From CAYGWX01 sp964353855 [NCBI: uncultured bacterium] (GTDB lineage: Bacteria; Edwardsbacteria; CAYGWX01), in assembly GCA_964353855.1 (NCBI GenBank), contig CAYGWX010000004.1, positions 12,676-30,510 on the forward strand: a DNA stretch of 17,835 nucleotides, written 5' to 3'. The notes beneath the pieces were generated by a model, which was given only the letters and a program-made list of their open reading frames with translations, had not been told where the DNA came from and ran no database searches. Every line of letters starts with the position of its first letter. The stretch's first letter is position 1. Made by a program: the position numbers and the translations under genes. Shown in pieces: positions 1-7,329 of the stretch.

Positions 1-18
1 TTTTCGTCGGCTCGATAA

Positions 19-58
19 GCGCCTGTCCTGCGCAATGCGCAGGGGAGGCGCGTTTTTT
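19..58 (+). terminator. Intrinsic terminator of a gene upstream of the window
   Basis: Bases 19-24 (gcgcct) pair with 46-51 (aggcgc), and 27-33 (cctgcgc) pair with 37-43, around the loop aat. One G-G mismatch and one T-G wobble lie between the two helices. A run of six T follows at 53-58. This is a classic rho-independent terminator on the + strand, so the gene array that follows probably starts its own transcript. I could not pick out a convincing promoter between this hairpin and base 170. Confidence 0.75.
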
Positions 59-67
59 ATTTCCCTT

Positions 68-92
68 TAAGGAGGAGGGACGAGCCATGTGA
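68..92 (+). promoter_or_regulatory. Strong Shine-Dalgarno followed by an ATG-TGA start-stop
   Basis: A very strong ribosome-binding sequence (aaggaggaggg, 69-79) is followed seven bases later by ATG at 87-89, immediately closed by TGA at 90-92. A GTG overlaps at 89-91 and opens the reading frame of the first secreted protein, which would add 27 residues before the signal peptide. I prefer the downstream ATG at 170 as the real start, because that gives a clean signal sequence behind its own aaggag. The upstream site could be a minimal leader ORF that loads ribosomes, the remnant of a lost gene, or an alternative start. Only the sequence signals are seen; any function is inference. Confidence 0.35.
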
Positions 93-169
93 AGATCAGA
101 GTTAGCTTGAGGGTGTGCAACACGGTCCGGGGAAAAAAGAGCTTGATTTTAAAGGGAAGGAGTAGTAAA

Positions 170-2437
170 ATGGTAACTATGCAGAAGTTGCTTGTAATCA
201 GCATATTGGTGCTCTTGGGCGTCGTCTCGGTCCTGGCCCAGAACCCGCCCAACTGGCACGATGTTCGATCCATCGCTCGGATGAATGCAGGTGGTTATTA
301 CTACGCCTCGCTGGGCAAAGCGCCCGGCAATCCCTTCGATTCTCTTTTCGTTGTCTACGCTTACCCAGGATTCAACGACGGATATTTGTTCGGGTTTAAG
401 CGTTCCCCCAACGTCGGAGTAACTTTCTCTGAATCCCTCAGGGTCATGCAGGCTCAACCGTGGCGGGGTGGCCTGCGTCGCCACACCGCTATCGCCCATG
501 ACGCTCACGGGATTCACGTCGTTCTTTCTGCCAGCCCCACCTCTGGTCCGCCGTATCAAGGGGTTTACTACCTTCGCTCCACGGATGGGGGTAACTCTTG
601 GTCTCAACTCAAGTGCCTTGATTCAAATGGCTGGACCCCGGCCCTGACCGTTGACTCCTACGGCATCAATGTGTTCTGGGTTAATGGTGGACACATTTAT
701 TGCAACCGCTTCAATTTCCAGTCTGGGACGTGGTGGATGCAGCCCAAGATGGTTGATGGGCTGGATCTCGGTTGTGATGATCCCCAGGCCGTTGCCATCC
801 AGTACCTCGGGGGCGGCGGGGCGCCGGTTTACACGCTTTATGCCGTGTACTCTTACCTAGTGAATGATATCCCCTCGGTGAAATGTCGTTCCTCTTTAGA
901 CTTCGGCGTGACCTGGACCACCGAGACCCTGAATGTCCCTGTCTTTCAAGCGGTCTACTATCCTTCCCCTGCTCCTGCCCTGGCCGCCCGGGATGGCGTG
1001 AACAACGTCTACGTGCTGTACACCGGAACTCTGACAACGAGTCCCACAAGGTTTCGCGTTTACTGCAGCAAGGTGGGCGGGGGGAATCCCGTGGCTTTGA
1101 CCCAGGACATGGCGAACGTGTTCGACCAGCATGCCCCTCGCCTCGTCCTCGGCCTTGGGGACACCCTCCATGCTGTGTGGATGGATGATCGAGTAAACCC
1201 AGGTGTAACCAACGAGATCTACTACGACCGCTCCTCGGATGGGGGGCAGTCGTGGATAGAAAAGCCTATCGGGAATCGGCTCATCTCCCGGAACGAATTT
1301 CCACCAATACCACCCTACCAATGTGCCCTGCCCGACATCATCTCAGACGGCATCCACCAGGTCGTGGTCTGGGATTCCTTGGGCAGCGGATCATATTCCC
1401 TCATGTATCGCAAGCGTACCCAGGATAATCAGGCTCCTGCTCCTCCGACCGGGCTTCAGGTGTTCTGGGGAATGGTGGGAGTTGAGCTCTACTGGACCGG
1501 GGTGCCGGATGCCGCGGGGTACAATGTCTACAGGGCAGACGGCGTGATGCCTCCCCTCATCTTCCAGAAGATCACGCCCCAGCCCGTGCCCGATCCCCAT
1601 TACAGCGACGCTTCCGCAGACCCCTTCTCCTGCTACACGTACTACGTCACTGCCGTGGACGCAGGGGAGAACGAGAGCCAGCCATCGGAGTATGCCTTCT
1701 ATTACGGTTGCGCCATGGGCGACCAATTGGCCTCCGTGGACGTGGGCGATCCGACGCCCTCTCCGAACACGGTTCGCCGTGCCGGATTCTTCGCTTGGGG
1801 AAACACCCCGGACAGCACCGTGGATTACGACCCCGACCGCCTGGTCTATCGCTTCGCAGGGCTGTCTTCCGACTCTTCCTACCTCCTCGGCGTGGGCTAC
1901 TTTGAAAACAGTCCCTCCCGTCTTCGGGAACAATCCTTGTTCATTGACGGGATGAGGGTACATGGCCGAAGCCTGCTTCCGGGTAAGTCAGCCAAGATGG
2001 TTTACCTCGTGCCCAAATCTACTTTCCGGGACGGAGTCATCGAGGTCTCTTTGGTGCGGGAGCGAGGTCCGAATGCGGTCGCTGCTCAGCTCTGGCTCTA
2101 CAAGACCTATCTTAAGGGTGGCGGTCCGCAGAGCGCTGGGGTGGTTGACCTAAAGGGGGCTAAGGCCCGGCTTTATGATCCTGCTCCGAATCCTGCTTCC
2201 GGTAACGTGGAGGTTTCTTTCGCTCTTGCCTCCCATAGCAGGGTTTCCCTTGGAGTATACAACATCTCGGGTCAGAAGGTCCACACCTTGCTTGAGCAGG
2301 AGAAGTCACCGGGTCGTTACACCCTCACTTGGAACCGTAAGGACGACACAGGTCAAATTGTTCCAGGTGGAGTTTACTTCTTCCGTTTGCAGGTCGGGGA
2401 CGCTGTGTTTACCAAAAGGATAACCTTATTAAGGTAA
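170..2437 (+). CDS. Secreted Asp-box (BNR/sialidase-like) protein with Fn3-like segment and C-terminal sorting domain
   Basis: The 755-residue product is exported: residues 1-24 form a signal peptide (MVTMQKLL, then a Leu/Val core ending VLAQ). Residues about 30-420 carry Asp-box motifs of the S-x-D-x-G-x-T-W type at 137-144 (STDGGNSW), 242-249 (SLDFGVTW) and 355-362 (SSDGGQSW), with a weaker one at 79-86. These mark a beta-propeller of the sialidase/BNR superfamily. No catalytic Arg triad can be assigned, so a glycosidase role is not claimed. Residues about 423-510 look like a fibronectin type III domain. Residues about 668-755 form a FlgD-Ig/Por-secretion-tail-like domain starting DPAPNPASG and ending TKRITLLR, expected to direct outer-membrane export or surface anchoring. 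I chose the start at 170 because aaggag (157-162) lies seven bases upstream; an ATG at 179 is also possible, and a GTG at 89 would extend it by 27 residues. It is the first of four tandem genes for exported proteins, and its propeller is the most divergent of the set. Confidence 0.85.
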   Translation: MVTMQKLLVISILVLLGVVSVLAQNPPNWHDVRSIARMNAGGYYYASLGKAPGNPFDSLFVVYAYPGFNDGYLFGFKRSPNVGVTFSESLRVMQAQPWRGGLRRHTAIAHDAHGIHVVLSASPTSGPPYQGVYYLRSTDGGNSWSQLKCLDSNGWTPALTVDSYGINVFWVNGGHIYCNRFNFQSGTWWMQPKMVDGLDLGCDDPQAVAIQYLGGGGAPVYTLYAVYSYLVNDIPSVKCRSSLDFGVTWTTETLNVPVFQAVYYPSPAPALAARDGVNNVYVLYTGTLTTSPTRFRVYCSKVGGGNPVALTQDMANVFDQHAPRLVLGLGDTLHAVWMDDRVNPGVTNEIYYDRSSDGGQSWIEKPIGNRLISRNEFPPIPPYQCALPDIISDGIHQVVVWDSLGSGSYSLMYRKRTQDNQAPAPPTGLQVFWGMVGVELYWTGVPDAAGYNVYRADGVMPPLIFQKITPQPVPDPHYSDASADPFSCYTYYVTAVDAGENESQPSEYAFYYGCAMGDQLASVDVGDPTPSPNTVRRAGFFAWGNTPDSTVDYDPDRLVYRFAGLSSDSSYLLGVGYFENSPSRLREQSLFIDGMRVHGRSLLPGKSAKMVYLVPKSTFRDGVIEVSLVRERGPNAVAAQLWLYKTYLKGGGPQSAGVVDLKGAKARLYDPAPNPASGNVEVSFALASHSRVSLGVYNISGQKVHTLLEQEKSPGRYTLTWNRKDDTGQIVPGGVYFFRLQVGDAVFTKRITLLR

Positions 2438-2446
2438 CCTACGGAA

Positions 2447-2480
2447 TAGAGGGGCGGCCTTTTTTAAGGTCGCCCCTCTA
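2447..2480 (+). promoter_or_regulatory. Intercistronic hairpin H1
   Basis: A 15-bp stem with one G-T wobble (2447-2461 with 2466-2480) closes a TTTT loop. It starts 9 nt after the stop codon at 2437 and ends 2 nt before the gagg ribosome-binding site of the next gene. No T-run follows the 3' arm, so it is not a standard terminator. Hairpins H2 and H3 sit in the same position in the next two gaps. Confidence 0.8.
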
Positions 2481-2493
2481 ATGAGGAAATGGA

Positions 2494-3927
2494 ATGGGAA
2501 AATTCATGATGTTATTTTGCCTCGTTGTTTTCTGCTCATCATTTAGCTATGGCTTTGTTCCCGTGCCTCTCGATTCTCCTGTCGTCGTGGACTACACACC
2601 GATCCCGCGCTCCACGGGGCTCAATCAGGGTCGTGGCACGGCTCGTGATAGTCACGGCTGGATTTACGCGGTCTATATCATGGATAACAACGGTATTGTT
2701 CAATTGTCTCGCTCCACGGATAACGGGCGGACTTGGTCCCGGTTTGCTCTCCTCAATAACCCATGGAGTTTGTATCCGAACATCGTCATAGATAGAGGAG
2801 ACTCCATCTATGTAACCTGGGAAAGAGCCGTTGTTGATACCATAGGGCACGATATCTATTTTACTAAATATAACGGAGTTTCCTGGACTCCGCCTGTGAA
2901 TATCAGCAACGAACATACACAGGGTTCTCTTTATTCCTCCTCTCTCGCTCTTGATGGAAACGGACTTCCCCATGTGATATGGCTTGGGTATGGGCCGGAT
3001 ATCTGGTACAGTTATTACACGAACAATGTGTGGAGTCCTCCTGAGAATGTGACCCAGGGGTCTGGTTCCTGGGTGGCTTCGATGTGTGCCGACACGGCGA
3101 GTAACCTTCATCTGGCCTGGCAGGGCTGGGAGATTCAGTACAAGAAGCGTTCCGGCGGGGTATGGGGGCCGACCGAGCAGGCAACGCCTATGCGGGGTGG
3201 GCAACCATGTATCGCTACAGATATGCAATGCCGTCCACATGTCACTTTCGTTGATTCGGGGTACGTTGCCTATACAATACGCGACAGTTTTGGTTGGATC
3301 CCTCCACGGCGGATAAGCGATACCCTCGGTAATTTTGCAAGCATTACCTGTGATAAGTATGGTCACCTTTACGTCGTCTGGTATGGCCCGGACATAGCCA
3401 AAGGTAAGCTATACTATGCTACCTACGACGGTTCTGCATGGTCTCCTCCTGTTCGCCTGCGCGACGACACGGCCAATGGAGACTACGACCCTCGTCTGGG
3501 GTTTCCCGTCTCGGACAGCGGGGTGGATCTGATCTGGACCACGGACAACCCTCCCTCAGGTTACAAAGTCATGTACTGGCGTCTGCCCCTCCTGCCGGTC
3601 GGGGTGGAAGCGGAGAAACAAGAAATGTTTAGGGGTGCCCTTGGCGGGGCCAGTACGAAGCTTTACGACCCTGCTCCCAATCCTGCATCTGGTTCGGTAG
3701 ATGTTACCTACGCCTTGGCGTTCCCGGGTCGGGTTTCTCTCGCCATTTACAACATCGCCGGTCAGAAGATCCGTACTTTGCTGGACCAGGAGCAGGGTTC
3801 AGGGCGCTACGCCCTGTCCTGGAACCGGAAAGACAACCTCGGAAACCGGGTGGCTGATGGCGTTTACTTCTGCCGTCTGCAGGCCGGGGGTGAAGTGTTC
3901 ACCAAGAAGCTAACTTTATTGAGATAA
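2494..3927 (+). CDS. Secreted seven-repeat beta-propeller protein with C-terminal sorting domain (paralogue 1)
   Basis: The product has 477 residues. A signal peptide covers residues 1-20 (MGKFMMLFCLVVFCSS to SYG). Residues about 55-385 contain seven repeats of the pattern hydrophobic-x-V-x-W, then about 15-20 residues, then W-S-x-P, for example DIYFTKYNGVSW followed by TPPVNIS. Only the first blade keeps a full Asp-box (STDNGRTW, 74-81); the others show shortened N-G-x-x-W forms. A seven-bladed propeller is my inference. Residues 402-477 (DPAPNPASG to KKLTLLR) are a FlgD-Ig/Por-tail-like sorting domain. The start is supported by gagg at 2483-2486, eight bases upstream. The gene lies between H1 and H2, is colinear with its two paralogues, and is probably cotranscribed with them. 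No enzyme signature is seen; substrate binding or a surface role is possible but unproven. Confidence 0.85.
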   Translation: MGKFMMLFCLVVFCSSFSYGFVPVPLDSPVVVDYTPIPRSTGLNQGRGTARDSHGWIYAVYIMDNNGIVQLSRSTDNGRTWSRFALLNNPWSLYPNIVIDRGDSIYVTWERAVVDTIGHDIYFTKYNGVSWTPPVNISNEHTQGSLYSSSLALDGNGLPHVIWLGYGPDIWYSYYTNNVWSPPENVTQGSGSWVASMCADTASNLHLAWQGWEIQYKKRSGGVWGPTEQATPMRGGQPCIATDMQCRPHVTFVDSGYVAYTIRDSFGWIPPRRISDTLGNFASITCDKYGHLYVVWYGPDIAKGKLYYATYDGSAWSPPVRLRDDTANGDYDPRLGFPVSDSGVDLIWTTDNPPSGYKVMYWRLPLLPVGVEAEKQEMFRGALGGASTKLYDPAPNPASGSVDVTYALAFPGRVSLAIYNIAGQKIRTLLDQEQGSGRYALSWNRKDNLGNRVADGVYFCRLQAGGEVFTKKLTLLR

Positions 3928-3936
3928 CCTTTGAAA

Positions 3937-3967
3937 GGTGGGGTGGCCTCCAAAAGGCCACCCCACT
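3937..3967 (+). promoter_or_regulatory. Intercistronic hairpin H2
   Basis: A 12-bp perfect stem (3938-3949 with 3955-3966), extended by a G-T wobble at 3937/3967, closes a ccaaa loop. It begins 9 nt after the stop at 3927, and the aaggg ribosome-binding site of the next gene begins directly after it at 3968. Compared with H1, pair 2450-2477 (A-T) has become T-A (3939-3965), and pair 2455-2472 (C-G) has become T-A (3944-3960), so pairing has been kept through double changes. Confidence 0.8.
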
Positions 3968-3979
3968 AAGGGTAAAAGC

Positions 3980-5419
3980 ATGCGTAAATTTTTAATAATG
4001 CTTTCTTGCGTAATTTCCTGTTTCTCTTTAAGCTACGGCTTTATCTCTGCGCCCCTCGATTCTCCGGCTGTCGTAGACTACACAGAGGTGGGTAGTTCTA
4101 CTCGTACCAATCAGGGTCGGGGCACGGCTCGAGATAGCCGCGGTTGGGTTTACGCTGTCTACGCCGTTGGGAATCGCTGGAGTATACGGTGTTCGCGTTC
4201 CACAGATAACGGTCGTAGTTGGTCGTGGTTTGCAGATTTAACTAATGATTGGGGTTTGTTCCCGAACATCGTCATAGACCGGGGAGACTCTATCTATGTT
4301 GTCTGGGAAAGGGGTGTTGTGGACACCATAGGGAGAGATATATATTTCACTAAGTATAACGGCTTTTCCTGGATTCCTCCCATCAATGTGAGCAATGAGC
4401 ACATACAGGGTTCTCTCGAATCGTCCTCTCTCACTCTCGATGGGAATGGAGTTCCCCACGTGATATGGCTTGGGTATGGGCCGGACATCTGGTATAGTTA
4501 CTACATGAATAACGTGTGGAGCACCCCCGAGAATGTGACCCAGGGGTCTGGTACCTGGGTGGCTTCGATGTGTGCCGACACTGCGAACAACCTTCACCTG
4601 GTCAACCAGGCCTGGGAGATATATTACTGGAAGCGTTCGGGTGGGGTGTGGCAGACAAGAGAGCAAGCCTCCCCGATTAGGGGTTGGGGTCCCTGTGTTG
4701 CTACTGATCTAAATTTAAGGCCTCATGTCGCCTATAGGGATACAACCAGTCGCGTTGCCTATGTCAGACGCGATAGTACTGGGTGGTCCGTACCGTATTA
4801 TGTTAGCGGAGACTCCCTTGGCTGGGGTCCGAGTATTGCCAGTGATAAATATGGCCATCTGTATGTCGTCTGGGTAGGCTACGAGGCGAGACCAAAGCTC
4901 TGGTATGCGACCTATGATGGGATGACCTGGTCGGCTCCTGTACGCCTGCGGAACGATACGGCCTATGCGGACTATAACCCTCGTCTTGGCTTTCCCGTCT
5001 CGGACAGCGGAGTGGACTTGATCTGGACAATGAACAATCCTTCGGGAAGCGGCTACCGGGTGATGTACTGGCGCCTGCCCCTCCTGCCCAGTGGGGTGGA
5101 GGGGGAAAAGCAGGATGCGTTTAGGGTTGATTTGCGGGGTGCCAAAGCCCTGCTTTACGATCCTGCTCCCAATCCTGCCTCTGGTGATGTCGAGGTCACG
5201 TTTGCTCTCGCTCAACCAGCCAGGGTTTCCCTGGGTATCTACAACGTCTCGGGTCAGAAGGTCTGCACCTTGCTTGAACGGGAGAAGTCCGCCGGTCGTT
5301 ACACCCTCACGTGGAACCGTAAGAGCGACTCGGGGCTGATTGTCCCCGGTGGGGTTTACTTCTTGCGCTTGGTTGCTGGTGATGTAGTGTTCACGAAAAG
5401 GGCAACTTTGTTGAGGTAG
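3980..5419 (+). CDS. Secreted seven-repeat beta-propeller protein with C-terminal sorting domain (paralogue 2)
   Basis: The product has 479 residues: a signal peptide (MRKFLIMLSCVISCFSLSYG), a propeller (about 55-385) with one Asp-box STDNGRSW at 74-81, and a sorting domain from D394 (DPAPNPASG) to the C-terminus (TKRATLLR). A GTG at 3938 would add 14 residues read from the hairpin; I reject it because aaggg at 3968-3972 sits seven bases before the ATG at 3980. The blades around residues 155-200 match paralogue 1 closely (VIWLGYGPDIWYSYY in both), while residues about 210-380 match paralogue 3 (AWEIYYWKRSGGVW, SPIRGWGPCVATDL). The C-terminal domain is closest to that of the 755-residue protein at the head of the array (GAKA-LYDPAPNPASG, GRYTLTWNRK, IVPGGVYF). 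This patchwork suggests recombination between copies. The role is unknown beyond export and probable surface display. Confidence 0.85.
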   Translation: MRKFLIMLSCVISCFSLSYGFISAPLDSPAVVDYTEVGSSTRTNQGRGTARDSRGWVYAVYAVGNRWSIRCSRSTDNGRSWSWFADLTNDWGLFPNIVIDRGDSIYVVWERGVVDTIGRDIYFTKYNGFSWIPPINVSNEHIQGSLESSSLTLDGNGVPHVIWLGYGPDIWYSYYMNNVWSTPENVTQGSGTWVASMCADTANNLHLVNQAWEIYYWKRSGGVWQTREQASPIRGWGPCVATDLNLRPHVAYRDTTSRVAYVRRDSTGWSVPYYVSGDSLGWGPSIASDKYGHLYVVWVGYEARPKLWYATYDGMTWSAPVRLRNDTAYADYNPRLGFPVSDSGVDLIWTMNNPSGSGYRVMYWRLPLLPSGVEGEKQDAFRVDLRGAKALLYDPAPNPASGDVEVTFALAQPARVSLGIYNVSGQKVCTLLEREKSAGRYTLTWNRKSDSGLIVPGGVYFLRLVAGDVVFTKRATLLR

Positions 5420-5427
5420 CTTCAGAA

Positions 5428-5462
5428 CGGTGGGGCGGCCTTTTAATAAGGCCGTCCCACCG
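5428..5462 (+). promoter_or_regulatory. Intercistronic hairpin H3
   Basis: A 15-bp stem with one G-T wobble (5428-5442 with 5448-5462) closes a ttaat loop. It starts 8 nt after the stop at 5419 and runs directly into the gggagggag ribosome-binding region of the next gene. The core ggtggggcggcctt resembles H1 and H2, with pairing kept despite base differences (T-A at 5431/5459, C-G at 5436/5454). No T-run follows the 3' arm. Confidence 0.8.
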
Positions 5463-5472
5463 GGAGGGAGAA

Positions 5473-6885
5473 ATGAAAAGGTTCATAGTTATCCTGAGTT
5501 GTTTATGTCTCTGGGTTTCTTTTATCTGGGCTTTCACCCCCCTGCCCCTAGATTCACCGGTCGTGGTGGACTATACCCCAACCGGAGGAACGGGTGGCAA
5601 TTGGGGCCGGAGTACTGCTCGGGACAGCCATGGTTGGATATATGCGGTTTATACCATGGATACTAATTATCTTGTTCAATTGTCTCGCTCCGCGGATAAC
5701 GGGCGTACATGGTCCCGGTTTTCTCTCCTCCAATACCCTTGGAGCATTTGTCCGAACATTGTTATCGACCGTGGTGATTCGATTTATGTGAATTGGGAAA
5801 GGATGTACGTAGATACCTTGGGGTGGGATATTTATTTCAGCAAATACAATGGCGTGTCATGGACTCCCCAGGTTAATGTCAGCAACCAGCACATCACAGG
5901 AACTACTGAGTCCTCTTCCATTGCCATTGATGGTAGAGGTGTTCCTCATTTAACCTGGCTTGGTGCTGGTCTGGATGTATGGTACTGCTACTACACGAAC
6001 AACGCATGGAGCACACCTGAGAATTTGACTCAGGGTTCTGGTTCCTGGGTGGCTTCGATGTGTGCGGATACGTCAGATAATCTTCACTTGGTCAACCAGG
6101 CCTGGGAAATTTATTACTGGAAGCGCTCCGGGGGGGTGTGGCAGCCCAGGGAGCTGGCTTCCCCGATCCGGGGTTGGGGTCCCTGTGTCGCAACGGATTT
6201 GTATTTAAGGCCCCATGTCGCTTATTCGGATACGACTAGACGAGTTGCCTATGTTAGGCGGGATAGTGCTGGGTGGACGGTTCCATTTTATATTAGCGGC
6301 GACTCTCTGGGCGGTGGGCCGAGCATTACCTGTGATAAGTATGGCCATCTTTATGTCGTCTGGGTAGGTTATGAGTCAAAAGCGAAGCTTTGGTATGCCA
6401 CCTACGATGGAACGTCTTGGTCGGCTCCGGTTAGGCTGCGAAATGATACTGCGTATGGCGATTATAGCCCTCGTCTTGGCTTTCCTGTGTCGGACAGCGG
6501 GGTGGACTTGATCTGGACGATGAACAATCCTTCGGGAAGCGGCTACCGGGTGATGTACTGGCGCTTGCCCCTTCTTCCCAGTGGTGTGGAGGTAGAAAGG
6601 CCGGTTGAGCCGAGGGGTGAGGGTTTGCAGCTTTCCGTCCGCTCCCCTGTCCGCTCGCAGTTGGTTGTTCGTTACTTCTTGCCTCAATCCAAAATCCAAA
6701 ATCTGAAATCTAAAATATCTCTATATGACCTTTCCGGGCGCCTGGTTGCTATGTTAGATGAGGGGGTTAAGCCTTTCGGCTGGCATGAGCTTAAGGCTCC
6801 TCTGAAGATACCTTCCGGGGTTTATTTCCTGCGTCTTGAGGCTGGTAAGTCGAGCCTGACCCGCAAGTTCGTCTTGCTCCGTTGA
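5473..6885 (+). CDS. Secreted beta-propeller protein with an exchanged C-terminal domain (paralogue 3)
   Basis: The product has 470 residues. The signal peptide is about residues 1-20 (MKRFIVILSCLCLWVSFIWA), the single Asp-box is SADNGRTW (73-80), and the propeller runs to LLPSGVE near residue 373. Up to that point it is very close to paralogues 1 and 2. After it the sequence changes abruptly: instead of DPAPNPASG it has LQLSVRSPVRSQLVVRYFLP, then SLYDLSGRLV, and ends SLTRKFVLLR. This is still an Ig-like sorting domain but of another subtype. Between two of its strands lies SKIQNLKSKI (396-405), encoded by a 7-bp direct repeat (6687-6720). The loop is therefore about six residues longer than the SHSR loop of the first protein. 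The ribosome-binding site gggagggag ends just before the ATG. This is the last gene of the array, followed by a true terminator. Confidence 0.85.
   Translation: MKRFIVILSCLCLWVSFIWAFTPLPLDSPVVVDYTPTGGTGGNWGRSTARDSHGWIYAVYTMDTNYLVQLSRSADNGRTWSRFSLLQYPWSICPNIVIDRGDSIYVNWERMYVDTLGWDIYFSKYNGVSWTPQVNVSNQHITGTTESSSIAIDGRGVPHLTWLGAGLDVWYCYYTNNAWSTPENLTQGSGSWVASMCADTSDNLHLVNQAWEIYYWKRSGGVWQPRELASPIRGWGPCVATDLYLRPHVAYSDTTRRVAYVRRDSAGWTVPFYISGDSLGGGPSITCDKYGHLYVVWVGYESKAKLWYATYDGTSWSAPVRLRNDTAYGDYSPRLGFPVSDSGVDLIWTMNNPSGSGYRVMYWRLPLLPSGVEVERPVEPRGEGLQLSVRSPVRSQLVVRYFLPQSKIQNLKSKISLYDLSGRLVAMLDEGVKPFGWHELKAPLKIPSGVYFLRLEAGKSSLTRKFVLLR
6687..6720 (+). repeat. Heptamer direct repeat (atcyraa) inside a coding region
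   Basis: Four units of seven bases, atccaaa, atccaaa, atctgaa and atctaaa (6687-6714), followed by a partial unit atatct. The array is in frame within the C-terminal domain of the last propeller gene and encodes SKIQNLKSKI. Because 7 is not a multiple of 3, the peptide repeats every seven residues (SKIQNLK, SKI). It is one of three different heptamer arrays in the window. Confidence 0.75.
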
Positions 6886-6905
6886 TTTTTGACCCTTGTT
6901 CAAAT

Positions 6906-6932
6906 AAAAGCGGCCTTTTTGGGCTGCTTTTT
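6906..6932 (+). terminator. Intrinsic terminator after the propeller array
   Basis: The arm aaaagcggcc (6906-6915) pairs with ggctgctttt (6922-6931), ten pairs with one G-T wobble, around a tttttg loop. The 3' arm ends in a T-run. It lies 20 nt after the stop of the fourth gene. Unlike H1-H3 it has both the A-tract and the T-tract of a functional terminator. Confidence 0.8.
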
Positions 6933-7030
6933 AGGTTTGTGGGAGTTTCGGGGTGGGTCCCTGCATATTGTGGTCAGTAGAAAATCTTCAAAAATCTTTG
7001 GTTCAAAAAACGGGCAAGGGGGAGGGGAGC

Positions 7031-7074
7031 GCGTGAATACGGCGTGAGTACCTCGTGAATACCTCGGAAACCCC
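7031..7074 (+). repeat. 11-bp direct repeat array A
   Basis: Three good units, gcgtgaatacg, gcgtgagtacc and tcgtgaatacc, and one degenerate unit tcggaaacccc follow each other without gaps. The period is 11 bp, close to one helical turn. The gcgtgaa core recurs in the first unit of array B. Confidence 0.65.
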
Positions 7075-7100
7075 TTCCGGATTTCATAGGCCTTTCGGAG

Positions 7101-7123
7101 GTCCCCGGTTTGGGGGGCTTTTT
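7101..7123 (+). terminator. Terminator-like hairpin in the intergenic region
   Basis: The arm gtcccc (7101-7106) pairs with ggggc plus one wobble (7113-7118), and five T follow (7119-7123). No gene ends directly upstream. It may be a backup to the terminator at 6906-6932, close a small RNA starting somewhere after 6933, or be accidental. Confidence 0.35.
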
Positions 7124-7184
7124 CGTTCCGGGCCGGTAACCGAGGCTTGTCGGAGATACTTACGAGACAAACTTGAAAAAGACC

Positions 7185-7329
7185 CCTTATCCGGGGGTAC
7201 TTTCCCGGATAAGGAGGGGGATGGGGGAGAGGCTCCCCCATGTCCGGGGGGGCTCAGCGAGTCTGGGGTTTTTCCAGGCGAGCGCCGAAGGGGGGCTTGC
7301 CCCCATAGCGGAATTGCCGCCGGGCAATT
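7185..7329. repeat. Cluster of four GC-rich inverted repeats
   Basis: Four short perfect hairpins lie within 145 bases: ccttatccggg/cccggataagg (7185-7195 with 7204-7214), atgggggag/ctcccccat (7221-7229 with 7233-7241), ggggg/ccccc (7291-7295 with 7300-7304), and aattgcc/ggcaatt (7312-7318 with 7323-7329). Loops are 3-8 bases. The word ttatccggg appears in the first hairpin and again just after the last one (7329-7337). The arrangement resembles REP-type palindromic clusters. Copy number elsewhere in the genome cannot be seen from here. Confidence 0.5.

Noticed and set aside
170-2437. Naming the first secreted protein a sialidase
   Set aside because: Asp-boxes occur in many propellers; the catalytic Arg triad, Tyr/Glu pair and Asp cannot be assigned.
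2447-2480. Hairpin H1 as a rho-independent terminator
   Set aside because: The T-run is in the loop, not after the 3' arm; H2 and H3 also lack one. Only 6906-6932 fits a terminator.
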